Shown in pieces: positions 18,724 to 31,322 of a DNA stretch of 64,000 bases. The DNA comes from Dulcicalothrix desertica PCC 7102 (GTDB lineage Bacteria > Cyanobacteriota > Cyanobacteriia > Cyanobacteriales > Nostocaceae). The notes below the pieces were generated by a model, which saw only the letters and a program-made list of their open reading frames with translations, did not search any database and was not told the origin of the DNA. The position numbers and the translations under genes were made by a program. The stretch spans positions 102,360 to 166,359 of the forward strand of contig NZ_RSCL01000013.1 of assembly GCF_003991905.1 (NCBI RefSeq), written 5' to 3'. Position 1 is the first letter of the stretch, and each line of letters opens with the position of its first letter.

Positions 18724-19476
18724 TTAATGTTCCTCATGTTCTTCGCCATGTCCTTCGAGTGCCTCATGAATGTAGGCAGCAGCTAAGGTAGCGAATACCA
18801 ACGCTTGAATGGCGCTAGTAAATAATCCAAGTGCCATTACTGGCAGAGGAACAAACAAAGGAACTAGTAGAACTAGTACTCCAACCACCAGTTCATCCGC
18901 CAAAATGTTGCCAAAAAGACGGAAGCTTAGGGAAAGAGGTTTGGTGAAATCTTCCAGAATTGCGATTGGCAATAAGATTGGGGTTGGTTCAATATACTTT
19001 CTGAAGTATCCTAAACCTTTCTTGCTAAAACCAGCGTAAAAATACGCCAAAGAAGTTAGCAATGCCAGTGCAACAGTTGTATTAATGTCATTAGTCGGCG
19101 CCGCTAATTCACCTTCAGGCAATCTTAATAGCTTCCAAGGTATTAAAGCACCAGACCAGTTCGAGACAAAAATAAACAAAAATAATGTGCCAATAAAAGG
19201 CACCCAAGGGCGATACTCTTTCTCACCAATTTGGTTTTTCGTCAAGTCCCGAATAAATTCTAGGGCATATTCCATTAAATTTTGGATACCACTAGGAACT
19301 TTCTGGATATTTCTCGTTGCAGCAAGCGATGCTATTACGAGAAGACCAATAACAAACCAAGAAGTGAGAAATACTTGCCCGTGTACTTTTAATCCACCCA
19401 ATTCCCAGTAAAAGTGTTTTCCAACTTCTAACTCGGCAAGGGTAAGAGAATGGAAGACGTTGATAAAATTCACCAT
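18724..19476 (-). CDS. atpB: ATP synthase F0 subunit a
   Basis: 250 residues with five or six membrane helices. The conserved helix [20 protein letters not shown] contains the essential Arg next to the c ring, and the C-terminus has [20 protein letters not shown]. It makes the two proton half-channels. The protein ends in a charged tail (HGEEHEEH). It follows atp1 by about 120 bp. Confidence 0.97.
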   Translation of the reverse strand: MVNFINVFHSLTLAELEVGKHFYWELGGLKVHGQVFLTSWFVIGLLVIASLAATRNIQKVPSGIQNLMEYALEFIRDLTKNQIGEKEYRPWVPFIGTLFLFIFVSNWSGALIPWKLLRLPEGELAAPTNDINTTVALALLTSLAYFYAGFSKKGLGYFRKYIEPTPILLPIAILEDFTKPLSLSFRLFGNILADELVVGVLVLLVPLFVPLPVMALGLFTSAIQALVFATLAAAYIHEALEGHGEEHEEH

Positions 19477-19598
19477 TTTCTTCCTATATCAAATGTTTCT
19501 CCCATCTTAAATTAAGAGCAGGGGCAAATCTTACGGGTAGATATAAACCTAACCGCAAAATCTAGATTTACTTTTTCGGTTATCCCGCGTATAAAGCG

Positions 19599-20036
19599 CT
19601 AGTCAGCGTTAAAAGCCGTCCGAATTACATAGAAGATGAGAGTTGCCTTATAAGTCAGAAATCCCAAAAATATGGGCATTACCTGTAATTCATCCCACCG
19701 CGATGCGAGCAGAATTACTATTACCAATAATGCGAAGCGCGTTTTACTTAGCTTCTGTTTTTCTGGCCCCAATCCCTCAACATCTTTCGCCAACATTCTA
19801 ATATAAACTAAGCCGGCACATGCCCCAAGCAAATAGTTTAGGGCAATGTTCAGAGAATAGAAAATCCAAACAGAGACGAAAATAATCCCCGTTATCACAA
19901 GAGTAATCGTTAGCAACTCTTGATAGAGTCGATAGAACTCTTGCATAGAACCAACTGGCTCGGAGTCCTCAATACCGGATTGAGCTTCTTGTCGTATTGT
20001 TGGTGTGGGTTCGGTTGTTTCTTCTGACAAGCTCAC
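19599..20036 (-). CDS. atpI: Atp1/AtpI, ATP synthase assembly-associated membrane protein
   Basis: 145 residues with about four hydrophobic segments after a polar N-terminus ([20 protein letters not shown] is the first). It has the short length, hydrophobicity and first-gene position of cyanobacterial atp1 (UncI/AtpI family), thought to help assemble the c ring. It starts with GTG at 20036. The promoter of the whole cluster should lie upstream in the 20037-20528 gap. Confidence 0.85.
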   Translation of the reverse strand: MSLSEETTEPTPTIRQEAQSGIEDSEPVGSMQEFYRLYQELLTITLVITGIIFVSVWIFYSLNIALNYLLGACAGLVYIRMLAKDVEGLGPEKQKLSKTRFALLVIVILLASRWDELQVMPIFLGFLTYKATLIFYVIRTAFNAD

Positions 20037-20528
20037 GGGACTTTAAACCAGTATTTTCTAGTTATGTTGACTGCACACTCAGCCAGTAAAATCATATCAC
20101 GATTGGGTAACATTACTTTAGAAAAAAACAACTAACTTAATTGTTAACTCCAAAAAGATCTCCATTCGCCCCACGTAACCCGTTTTAGGCAACTGATTGA
20201 CCATTTAGTGATTGAAAACTGGACATTGCCTCCATTAGATGCTCTATATTGCGAGAATTGGCGCCCGTTACGAACAAAGTCGAAACTAGAAACCAATCAG
20301 GATGATAACCTGCTCTCAAGGCTTATTTTACAAGAAGCGATAAATATTCATCCTTCCCCTTCACATTTTAGCTCCTAGTTTTCACTCGTTTGTGTCTTGC
20401 TGAACCTAATTTCAGTAGACTCTACTTACTGAGTTATCTATCACACTTGATATTTCCTAGGAATACACTGCACTCACTAATCATAATTATCTACATTTAG
20501 TTTTCTCTATCCTCTGCATATCTACGAG
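20037..20528. other. Gap between the atp cluster and a methyltransferase; possible small coding remnant
   Basis: About 490 bp that must contain the atp promoter (minus strand). No clear -10/-35 pair was assigned. On the plus strand, 20208-20378 is open from a GTG for 56 residues (VIENWTLPPLDALYCENWRP...), with coding-like composition but no recognised family. It could be a gene remnant or chance. Confidence 0.35.
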
Positions 20529-21710
20529 CTACATTGGCGCCATCATTATTAATTGTTGTTCAATAAGGCGCCGAACTCCATCCAAATTAAAATCTACAGA
20601 TTTTAAAATTTCATCCACAGTTTTACTGCTATCACAAGCCTGCATAAAAGCTAACTCTGCGTTAGATAGATTTACTATTTTGTAATCATAGTTAAATATT
20701 GTTTGACTTGGGAACCCATCTATGCATGGGCTAACTTCTGGTATCGCACTTAGTAATGTACTATTTGACGACCAGTTAGCTTTATTTAAAGGTGGACGTG
20801 CCAGAAAAAACTCGTAATGACTAGTTTCAGGATTTAGTAATTCAATCAAACGATAACGTTGACGCTCCGTCAGACTTTCTGCACGCTCCATTAGTTCAGG
20901 TGATTTACCCAAAAGCGCTTGCAAGTCCCAAAACCCAGGATTTGAAAAACCGACAAATTCCAAACCCGAAGCATCAATAAGCTCAAACAGCGTATCAATG
21001 TTATAGTCAATCTCCTGGGGGTGTACGTACATATCCGCGAAATTCTCATCACGATGATTTTCTAATGACCACCGTTCCTTATCTCGCTTCACAATTCGAT
21101 TATTTTCTGGAAGCGAAGCAAAAATTTGCCGTCCCACTTTGACTCCATCTTTATAATCTCCACGTTTATCACCTTGGAGTAATGCAACAGCACGTTGCAT
21201 AAGTTGGATTTCCCAACGTCCTAATTCCCCATATACAAATATATGAAACAAACCACCAGGCGCCAATTTTTTTGCTAAAGCTTGAATTCCTCGAATTGGG
21301 TCATCGGTATGATGTAAAACCCCAACACAATTTATTAAATCAAATTCCCCAGGTAGCTGTTCGACATCAAATAAACTTAGCTGATGAAATTCTACACGAT
21401 TGGCACCGCTACGTTGACAACGTTCCCTAGCTATCTCCAGTGTTCCCGCACTTAAATCTATCCCTACAACCTGTGCTTCTGTATTCAAATGTACTAAATA
21501 CTCAGTTCCAACACCCGACCCACAACCAGCATCGAGAATACGAATATCTCGTTTTTGCGGTTTCATCCCGGTACAAAAATTATAAGCAGCCAACCAATTC
21601 CACCGCCAATTGTAACCTGGAGGCGCCTCATCTAGTATTGGTTCTGGCGGAAACGGATATGTATCGTAGAGTTTAGCAACTTTCTCGCTAACTTTTTGAG
21701 TATCGGACAT
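20529..21710 (-). CDS. Class I SAM-dependent methyltransferase
   Basis: 393 residues. Motif I is ILDAGCGSGVGTEYL (about residues 58-72), followed by VVGIDLSAGTLEIAR and the post-motif region FDLINCVGVLHHTDDP. The N-terminus YDTYPFPPEP is a feature of a cyanobacterial group of such enzymes. The C-terminal ~140 residues (about 250-393) form an extra region with no obvious motif, ending in a helical part (AFMQACDSSKTVDEILKSVD) that resembles small peptide-binding domains. Substrate unknown. It stands alone on the minus strand, divergent from the ComB-like gene. Confidence 0.85.
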   Translation of the reverse strand: MSDTQKVSEKVAKLYDTYPFPPEPILDEAPPGYNWRWNWLAAYNFCTGMKPQKRDIRILDAGCGSGVGTEYLVHLNTEAQVVGIDLSAGTLEIARERCQRSGANRVEFHQLSLFDVEQLPGEFDLINCVGVLHHTDDPIRGIQALAKKLAPGGLFHIFVYGELGRWEIQLMQRAVALLQGDKRGDYKDGVKVGRQIFASLPENNRIVKRDKERWSLENHRDENFADMYVHPQEIDYNIDTLFELIDASGLEFVGFSNPGFWDLQALLGKSPELMERAESLTERQRYRLIELLNPETSHYEFFLARPPLNKANWSSNSTLLSAIPEVSPCIDGFPSQTIFNYDYKIVNLSNAELAFMQACDSSKTVDEILKSVDFNLDGVRRLIEQQLIMMAPM

Positions 21711-21812
21711 AGTATAAACAACATCGCTGCATCTCTGAGTCTATCGTGTGCTTGGGCGTTTTGAGCAGTTATATTTGATTCAACATATATATATAGTTAA
21801 AGAATGGAGCTT

Positions 21813-21849
21813 GCAACGGATGTAACGGATGTAACGGATATAACGGATG
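21813..21849 (+). repeat. Dispersed 9-bp tandem repeat, copy 2 (contains a start codon)
   Basis: GCAACGGATG followed by TAACGGATG, TAACGGATA and TAACGGATG: four units. The last ATG (21847-21849) is the start codon of the ComB-like gene, so the repeat occupies its ribosome-binding region. Other arrays at 3199, 30846 and 55856. Confidence 0.85.
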
Positions 21850-22557
21850 ATTTACGACCAAGCTGAATTTGATATAAGTTGCGAATGGGGTTTACAGGGC
21901 GCCCATCAACTGGCGCCAATCAGTAATATTATTATCATTGTTGATATATTGTCGTTTTCTACCTGTGTTGAAATTGCGACTAATAACGGCGCCATCGTTT
22001 ATCCTTATAAATGGAAGGACGAAGCAAAATTTTATGCAGAATCTTTACAAGCAGAATTAGCAGGTAAACGAGAATCTGAGAAGTATTCTCTTTCTCCTGC
22101 GTCGTTACAAAATATTCCTGCTTGTACAAAATTGGTTTTGCCTTCTCCTAATGGTGCAACCCTGACACTTGAAACAGGAAATACATTAACAATAGCTGGT
22201 TGTTTCCGAAATTGTGAAGCGGTAGGAAAATTTGCTCAAAGGTTTAGGAAGGTAGCTGTTATACCCGCAGGTGAAAGATGGGCAGATAATAGTTTACGTT
22301 TTGCGTTTGAAGATTTAGTTGGCGCCGGAGCTATTTTAAGTTATTTGAAGGGTACTTTTTCACCAGAAGCTCAAGCAGCCGTTGCAGCATTTAAAAGTTG
22401 TGAAGATGATTTATTAGGTTATTTAAGAAAATGCAGTTCAGGTAAAGAGTTAATTTACCGTAGGTTTGCTCAAGATGTAGAGTTGGCAGCAGCTTTTAAT
22501 GTAAGTAAGTGTATACCTGTTTTGGTTGAAAGTGCTTATTTAAATAAGGAAATTTAG
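21847..22557 (+). CDS. ComB-like 2-phosphosulfolactate phosphatase family protein
   Basis: 236 residues matching the ComB family: an N-terminal VDILSFSTCVEIATNNGAIV, the central LPSPNGATLTLETG and the later IPAGERWADNSLRFAFEDLV. ComB removes phosphate from 2-phosphosulfolactate in coenzyme M synthesis in archaea; in cyanobacteria the physiological substrate is not settled. Length is normal. The start codon is the final ATG of a 9-bp tandem repeat array, and no classical Shine-Dalgarno sequence is visible. Divergent from the methyltransferase. Confidence 0.8.
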   Translation: MIYDQAEFDISCEWGLQGAHQLAPISNIIIIVDILSFSTCVEIATNNGAIVYPYKWKDEAKFYAESLQAELAGKRESEKYSLSPASLQNIPACTKLVLPSPNGATLTLETGNTLTIAGCFRNCEAVGKFAQRFRKVAVIPAGERWADNSLRFAFEDLVGAGAILSYLKGTFSPEAQAAVAAFKSCEDDLLGYLRKCSSGKELIYRRFAQDVELAAAFNVSKCIPVLVESAYLNKEI

Positions 22558-22617
22558 GTGTCTCTGTGGTAAAAAATTAACTATGTATTGCACAGGCAAG
22601 ATGCCTGTGCTACAATT
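22557..22617. repeat. Dispersed module: TCTCTGTGGTAAA plus GCACAGGC hairpin
   Basis: GTGTCTCTGTGGTAAA, then GCACAGGCA-AGA-TGCCTGTGC (22590-22610) and CTACAATT. The same two-part module recurs at 45250-45305 (GTGTCTCTGTGGTAAA ... GCACAGGC-TTTCCG-GCCTGTGCTACAATT). It sits between converging genes and may act as a terminator. Confidence 0.7.
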
Positions 22618-22625
22618 ATGGGTTT

Positions 22626-22949
22626 TTATCGAGAATTGCTGTATACTTTTAAGATTAACTTTAATACTTTTTCGTTATATTTACTGAATTTAACCGTTGT
22701 ATCTTTGTTGGCTGTTACATTTGTTTTGTTGATTTTCTTAGTTTTTGGCGCCGTGTTTACGTAGTTCTGATGTTGGTTGTTAACGGCGCCATAGGCACTA
22801 TTTTGTTGTAGCGTAGGCAAAGGTCTATTTTTTGCCCATTTTAGAAATGATTTAACGCTTTGTTCTGGTAACGCTGTTGCAGGAGTAATAGTTTGTGTAA
22901 GCGCGATAGATAGAGCAGCTAGGGCTAGTAATTTATACTTAAAACGCAT
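22626..22949 (-). CDS. Small secreted protein of unknown function
   Basis: 107 residues with a clear signal peptide (MRFKYKLLALAALSIALTQT, cleavage plausible after PATA near residue 26). The mature part is basic and rich in Asn, Lys and Thr (TKKINKTNVTANKDTTVKFS). I do not recognise a family. It is convergent with the ComB-like gene and divergent from apcE, 514 bp away. Confidence 0.55.
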   Translation of the reverse strand: MRFKYKLLALAALSIALTQTITPATALPEQSVKSFLKWAKNRPLPTLQQNSAYGAVNNQHQNYVNTAPKTKKINKTNVTANKDTTVKFSKYNEKVLKLILKVYSNSR

Positions 22950-26784
<3,835 letters not shown>

Positions 26785-26787
26785 TTC

Positions 26788-26821
26788 ATCCCCCCCAATT
26801 TACATTCTTGTTGGGGGGATT
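26788..26821 (+). terminator. Terminator-like hairpin after apcE
   Basis: ATCCCCCCC-AA, a 12-nt loop and TTGGGGGGAT then TAAATATT, starting four bases past the apcE stop. It is a strong GC stem without a long T-run. It separates apcE from apcA-B-C or acts as a partial terminator or mRNA 3' stabiliser. Confidence 0.75.
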
Positions 26822-27154
26822 AAATATTAGGCTGTTGACTGTCAATTAAGCAGCAGCCTATTTTGTGTTGAATATGAAAACATTTCTTAACAAAGCTTTC
26901 ATTTAATAAGCACAAAATGTGTAAAATAGCAAACATGAAAGCAAATATTACAAAGTGTTAAGAAGAGTCATAAATACTCAACAGGATGCCTGAAAATAAT
27001 CCATAAGAGGTAGTTGAGTTTAACTGCTTGTGTTGATGAATTTACGCAAGTGGATTCTCGAAGCCGTCGAAAGCGACGAGATAAATTCACGACCGTTGTA
27101 ACAGTGCCAGTAACTCGTAAATCTGGTTTTACCTAGTATTGGAGGAATCCATAA
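26822..27154. promoter_or_regulatory. apcA upstream region
   Basis: 333 bp between apcE and apcA without a gene. TTGGAGGAATCC just before the start gives a strong Shine-Dalgarno (GGAGG, 8 bp before ATG). The region should carry the apcABC promoter; none assigned. Confidence 0.55.
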
Positions 27155-27640
27155 ATGAGTATCGTCACGAAGTCCATCGTGAATGCAGACGCAGAAGCAC
27201 GCTATCTCAGCCCTGGCGAATTAGATAGAATCAAATCTTTCGTTACCACTGGAGAAAAGCGCCTACGTATCGCTCAAGCATTAACCGACAACCGCGAGCG
27301 CATCGTTAAGCAAGCTGGCGACCAGTTGTTCCAAAAGCGTCCTGACGTTGTTTCTCCTGGTGGAAACGCATACGGTCAAGAAATGACTGCTACCTGCTTA
27401 CGTGACCTTGACTACTACTTGCGCTTAGTTACCTACGGAATCGTTTCTGGTGATGTAACACCTATCGAAGAAATCGGTATCGTTGGTGTACGCGAAATGT
27501 ACAAGTCACTTGGAACCCCCATTGACGCTGTTGTTGCTGGTGTTGCAGCAATGAAGAGCGTTGCAACTGGACTTATGTCTGGTGAAGATGCTGGTGAAGC
27601 TGGCGCTTACTTTGACTACGTAATTGGTGCTATGTCATAG
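27155..27640 (+). CDS. apcA: Allophycocyanin alpha subunit
   Basis: 161 residues. Cys81 in [13 protein letters not shown] is the phycocyanobilin attachment site, and PGGNAYG holds residue 71. The opening [20 protein letters not shown] is conserved. It forms alpha-beta monomers and trimers in the phycobilisome core cylinders. First gene of the apcA-apcB-apcC unit, with a strong GGAGG ribosome site. Confidence 0.98.
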   Translation: MSIVTKSIVNADAEARYLSPGELDRIKSFVTTGEKRLRIAQALTDNRERIVKQAGDQLFQKRPDVVSPGGNAYGQEMTATCLRDLDYYLRLVTYGIVSGDVTPIEEIGIVGVREMYKSLGTPIDAVVAGVAAMKSVATGLMSGEDAGEAGAYFDYVIGAMS

Positions 27641-27743
27641 TTTTGGTTAATCGCAACAGATTAATCTTAAACTTGGACTCGATTTGATTAAAAATTAGGC
27701 GCCGGATTATTGCAATACGGTTGGAAATAAGGAAATAACAACA

Positions 27744-28229
27744 ATGCAAGACGCAATTACCTCAGTAATCAATTCTTCAGACGTTCAAGGCAAGTACCTT
27801 GATTCATCTGCAATCGACAAACTCAAAGGTTACTTTGCAACAGGCGAACTTCGCGTTCGTGCAGCTACCACCATTAGCGCAAACGCAGCTGCAATCGTAA
27901 AAGAAGCTGTTGCTAAATCGTTGTTGTACTCAGATATCACCCGTCCAGGTGGTAACATGTACACCACACGTCGTTATGCTGCTTGCATCCGCGACTTAGA
28001 CTACTACCTCCGTTATGCTACATACGCAATGTTAGCTGGCGACCCATCTATTTTAGATGAGCGCGTACTTAACGGTTTGAAAGAAACCTACAACTCATTA
28101 GGTGTACCCGTAGGCGCCACCGTACAAGCTATTCAATCAATCAAAGAAGTGACTGCTAGCTTGGTAGGTCCTGACGCTGGTAAAGAAATGGGCGTTTACT
28201 TAGACTACATCAGCTCTGGCTTGAGCTAA
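27744..28229 (+). CDS. apcB: Allophycocyanin beta subunit
   Basis: 161 residues. Cys81 ([20 protein letters not shown]) binds phycocyanobilin. Asn71 in PGGNMYTT is the residue methylated in beta subunits. It pairs with ApcA. It lies 103 bp after apcA in the same direction; the gap holds one GGCGCC but no hairpin. Confidence 0.98.
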   Translation: MQDAITSVINSSDVQGKYLDSSAIDKLKGYFATGELRVRAATTISANAAAIVKEAVAKSLLYSDITRPGGNMYTTRRYAACIRDLDYYLRYATYAMLAGDPSILDERVLNGLKETYNSLGVPVGATVQAIQSIKEVTASLVGPDAGKEMGVYLDYISSGLS

Positions 28230-28330
28230 TAGTCGTAACACGCGCGCCAGAAGCTAAAAATTAGCTGCGTAATTTAAGGGCTGGGAATCAGTTGTGAGTG
28301 CTAGAAGGCTGAGAGCTTATTGAGTAAAAA

Positions 28331-28354
28331 GTGCTGAGTGCTGAGTGCTGAGTG
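28331..28354 (+). repeat. Heptamer tandem repeat (apcB-apcC gap)
   Basis: Three tandem AGTGCTG-type heptamers (GTGCTGAGTGCTGAGTGCTG). The same unit appears in the atp operon gaps at 14872 and 16492. The 300-bp apcB-apcC gap holds no gene. Confidence 0.85.
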
Positions 28355-28529
28355 GATAGACAAAACTATACATGAAGTAACTGAGATATTGAGTAAGTTT
28401 TGTTTAATGAGTTTTGGCAAGCTAGTATTGATGATTGATTCCCAGTCTTGCAATGAGTAGGCAAATATTCAACACTCATAATTTTTGAAATAAAAAAGAT
28501 ATTCCACTTCATACAGGAGACCTATCACC

Positions 28530-28733
28530 ATGCGGATGTTTAAAGTTACAGCTTGTGTACCTAGCCAAACCCGGATTAGAACCCAACGCGAACTTCAAAA
28601 TACCTTCTTCACAAAACTAGTTCCTTACGAAAACTGGTTCAAAGAACAGCAACGTATTCAAAAAATGGGTGGCAGAATCGTTAAAGTCGAACTTGCTACT
28701 GGCAAACAAGGTTTAAACACAGGTCTTCTATAA
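28530..28733 (+). CDS. apcC: Allophycocyanin core linker LC7.8
   Basis: 67 residues: MRMFKVTACVPSQTRIRTQR at the start and MGGRIVKVELATGKQGLNTG near the end, the full CpcD-type small linker. It caps core trimers and tunes their spectra. A GGAGACC ribosome site lies upstream and a strong intrinsic terminator downstream. Confidence 0.97.
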   Translation: MRMFKVTACVPSQTRIRTQRELQNTFFTKLVPYENWFKEQQRIQKMGGRIVKVELATGKQGLNTGLL

Positions 28734-28779
28734 CTTATATACTTACTCTCCAACAAGAAATTACTATCGGGAGTTACCC

Positions 28780-28806
28780 AGAGGTCTAAAAAGACCTCTT
28801 TTTTTG
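28780..28806 (+). terminator. Intrinsic terminator of apcABC
   Basis: AGAGGTCT-AAAA-AGACCTCT followed by a run of T: a perfect 8-bp stem with U-tract, 47 bp after the apcC stop. Confidence 0.92.
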
Positions 28807-28823
28807 TTATCTTGTGAAACTAT

Positions 28824-28851
28824 CTTGTGGAACGGGCATCCCTGCCCGTCC
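28824..28851. repeat. Dispersed GC palindrome (GGAACGGGCATCCCTGCCCG type)
   Basis: CTTGTGGAACGGGCATCCCT then GCCCGTCC. The element at 55303 is nearly identical, including the preceding CTTGTG(G)AACTAT. Family member between apcC and the next gene. Confidence 0.75.
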
Positions 28852-28904
28852 TTATGTCAAAATATAAATTATTGAAGAATCATAAATAACTAAAATCAGT
28901 AACT

Positions 28905-29428
28905 ATGATAAAAATGATATCTTCAGACTTGTATACTCAATTAATAGATACTCTCTCACCAGATAAAATAGAAGTTTATCTTGAGTGTTCGGGATGGGTT
29001 AAATATAAAGAAGTTGAGTATGTTTTATCTCTATGGTCTAATAGTAAGCAAGATAAACAGTTTACTATATTATTACCTTTAGATAAAGAGTCTGCTGATT
29101 TTGAAATTAAGATAGAAGAACTAGTACTTATATTATCTAGATTTGAAGAAAGGTCAAAAATTGATATTTTAAAATCTTTAGGTAATACTTCTGTAATTGC
29201 TCAAGAAAATAACAGAGAAATTATAGATATAAAAATAGAGTTTAAGGAAGTTGATAAGCATTATATTCCTGCGAAAAGTATCTACATCTTATCAAAAATC
29301 TCAACAAAGCTCTTGAGTTGAACAAGTTGTATAAAGCAATTATAGAGGAAGAAGTAACTGTTAATGCACTAACAGGAGAAGAAATTGTTAAACATACTCT
29401 TACTAGCTTAACCTCGGAAAGTGTATGA
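28905..29428 (+). pseudogene. Hypothetical protein, frameshifted near codon 127
   Basis: The ATG frame gives 138 residues (MIKMISSDLYTQLIDTLSPD...) ending at 29321. The sequence continues convincingly in another frame as IKNLNKALELNKLYKAIIEE then EVTVNALTGEEIVKHTLTSL, to TGA 29426-29428. The switch is around 29277-29290. The restored protein would be about 173 residues, acidic and without a membrane segment. I do not recognise the family. A recent frameshift, a sequence error or programmed shifting are all possible; no slippery heptamer was identified. The AT-rich composition differs from the neighbouring apc genes, hinting at transfer. Confidence 0.5.
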
Positions 29429-29452
29429 GGAGTAGGACTGTTCTATGTTAAG

Positions 29453-29484
29453 AACGGGGCTTGCGATGCCCATTCCACAAGATA
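29453..29484. repeat. Dispersed GC palindrome (AACGGGGC...GCCCATTCCACAAG)
   Basis: AACGGGGCTTGCGATGCCCA then TTCCACAAGATAG. A weaker member of the GGGCATCCCTGCCC family, reading in the opposite sense, in the gap before ftsW. Confidence 0.55.
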
Positions 29485-29644
29485 GAAGATTAAATTTTTG
29501 TATTTCTATAAGTAAGGAACTTGATGTAGATGTATCTATAAATACTATTGCATAACTAATTTATGGAATTGTGGGTAAATTTGGGTTTAATCGAGTAATA
29601 TCGTTTGTTGTTTATACTTAGTAACTTCACCCAGTGTACCGATA

Positions 29645-30841
29645 GTGAAGATAATTCGTCGCCTGATACCATTTTTAGATGACTCCGTAAACAGTTGGGC
29701 ACTTGAAGCGCGTTTATTGCGCTGGCTGACTATGGTTTGGCTGTTTGTAGGACTAGCAGTTTTATTTAGTGCGTCTTACCCAGTAGCAGACGCAAAGTTC
29801 CAAGATGGATTGTATTACTTTAAGCGCCAACTCATTTGGGTAGTTGTTGGCGTATTAGGATTCAATATTATTGTTAATACCCCAATTAAGAAGATAACAG
29901 GTATATCTCACTGGTTTATCTTCTTAATGTTACTGCTAATCTTCGTCACCCTAATTCCCGGACTTGGTAAAACTGACTTAGGCGCCGCACGTAGGTTACT
30001 CGGTCCAGTTCCAATTCAACCATCTGAATTAATTAAACCTTTTTTGGTTATTCAAAGCGCTCGATTATTTGGACAATGGGACAAATTAACATGGCGTGTG
30101 AGGTTTACTTGGCTAGGTGTGTTTGGTTTAGTTGTTTTAGGTATACTTGCCCAGCCAAACCTTAGTACTGCTGCATTGTGTGGAATGACTATATGGTTAA
30201 TTGCACTCGGCGCCGGACTACCTTATAAATATTTAGGAAGCACCGCACTTGGTGGAATTGTACTTGCCACATTAAGTATCAGCATCCGTGAATACCAACG
30301 TAAACGGGTAATGTCTTTTATCGACCCTTGGGCAGATGCCACAGGTAACGGTTATCAGCTGGTGCAAAGTTTACTTGCAATTGGTTCTGGTGGACAGTCG
30401 GGAACAGGGTATGGGTTATCGCAACAAAAACTTTTTTATCTACCTATTCAAGATACCGACTTTATATTTTCTGTATTTGCTGAAGAATTTGGCTTTGTTG
30501 GCTGCATGGTATTGCTATCATTACTGGCTATATATGCCACTTTGGGTTTAATTGTAGCAATCAAAGCAACTAACCAAACTTACCGACTAATTGCAATTGG
30601 CATTACTATAGTTATGGTTGGACAGTCATTACTACATATTGGTGTAACTACAGGCGCCTTGCCAACTACCGGTTTACCTTTACCATTATTTAGTTACGGT
30701 GGTAACTCAATGATAGCCAGTTTACTTGCCGCAGCTTTCCTAGTTCGTGTTGCTCGCGAAAGTAGCGAAGCTGAAGTTGTACCTATCAACCCAGAATTAA
30801 CACGAACTAAAAAACGCAGACGCATTACAACTTCACGGTGA
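29645..30841 (+). CDS. ftsW: FtsW, septal peptidoglycan glycosyltransferase (SEDS family)
   Basis: 398 residues with about ten membrane helices. SEDS signatures include GAARRLLGPVPIQPSELIKP, a QSLLAIGSGG region and the C-terminal TGLPLPLFSYGGNSMIASLL. FtsW polymerises lipid II at the division site with a class B penicillin-binding protein. It starts with GTG at 29645; the opening IIRRLIPFLDDSVNSWALEA fits cyanobacterial FtsW. The stop is followed five bases later by a 9-bp repeat array. The downstream ccdA and ccs1 are in the same direction but separated by a truncated Uma2 gene. Confidence 0.95.
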   Translation: MKIIRRLIPFLDDSVNSWALEARLLRWLTMVWLFVGLAVLFSASYPVADAKFQDGLYYFKRQLIWVVVGVLGFNIIVNTPIKKITGISHWFIFLMLLLIFVTLIPGLGKTDLGAARRLLGPVPIQPSELIKPFLVIQSARLFGQWDKLTWRVRFTWLGVFGLVVLGILAQPNLSTAALCGMTIWLIALGAGLPYKYLGSTALGGIVLATLSISIREYQRKRVMSFIDPWADATGNGYQLVQSLLAIGSGGQSGTGYGLSQQKLFYLPIQDTDFIFSVFAEEFGFVGCMVLLSLLAIYATLGLIVAIKATNQTYRLIAIGITIVMVGQSLLHIGVTTGALPTTGLPLPLFSYGGNSMIASLLAAAFLVRVARESSEAEVVPINPELTRTKKRRRITTSR

Positions 30842-30845
30842 ACTG

Positions 30846-30900
30846 GCAACGGATAAAGCGGATGTAACGGATGTATATAAGAACTTTATCCGTTACATCC
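30846..30900. repeat. Dispersed 9-bp repeat, copy 3, with inverted partner
   Basis: GGCAACGGATAAAGCGGATG then TAACGGATG, followed by the inverted ATCCGTTACATCC (30888-30900). GGATGTAACGGAT (30860-30872) and ATCCGTTACATCC are perfect inverted repeats with a 15-nt loop. The array contains the ATG used by the truncated Uma2 frame. Confidence 0.85.
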
Positions 30901-31227
30901 AGCACGAATAAACAAGGTCGTCGTCCAGATGTTTCTTACTTAGATAAAGATTTACTTACGCAATACGGCAATGCTGACTTTTTACCGCAAAGTTTTCCAT
31001 TAATTGCAGAAATTGCTTCTCCTGATGATAACGCTGAAGATTTATTTGCTAAAGCCAAAGAATATTTAGATTCGAGTTGTTTAGAAGTGTGGTTGATATA
31101 TCCTGAAAATCAATGGATTATTATTTTTACCAAAGATAAACATTTATTATTGACTCTAGGAGAAACAGCTAGGACTCAGGTTGTTTTACAAGGGTTTAGT
31201 ATTGCTGTGACTGATTTATTTTTATAA
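30871..31227 (+). pseudogene. Uma2-family protein, N-terminally truncated
   Basis: 118 residues; from about residue 17 it matches the second half of Uma2 proteins (GRRPDVSYLDKD, FPLIAEIASPDDNAEDLFAK, YLDSSCLEVWLIYPENQWII). The first ~70 residues of the family are missing. The first 12 or so codons (YIRTLSVTSS) are translated from the 9-bp repeat hairpin rather than from Uma2 sequence. The PD and E motifs of the PD-(D/E)XK-like core remain. I read it as a remnant whose 5' part was lost at the repeat. Confidence 0.75.
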
Positions 31228-31251
31228 CAATATACTAAATATATTAAGTTA

Positions 31252-31279
31252 TGGAACGGGCATCCCTGCCCGTTCCACG
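31252..31279. repeat. Dispersed GC palindrome
   Basis: TGGAACGGGCATCCCTGCCC then GTTCCACGT: arms TGGAACGGGCA / TGCCCGTTCCA almost fully paired. Between the Uma2 remnant and ccdA. Confidence 0.75.
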
Positions 31280-31322
31280 TTAGAATGCAAGCAGAGTAAG
31301 CATCCTAACTCAATCAACACCC

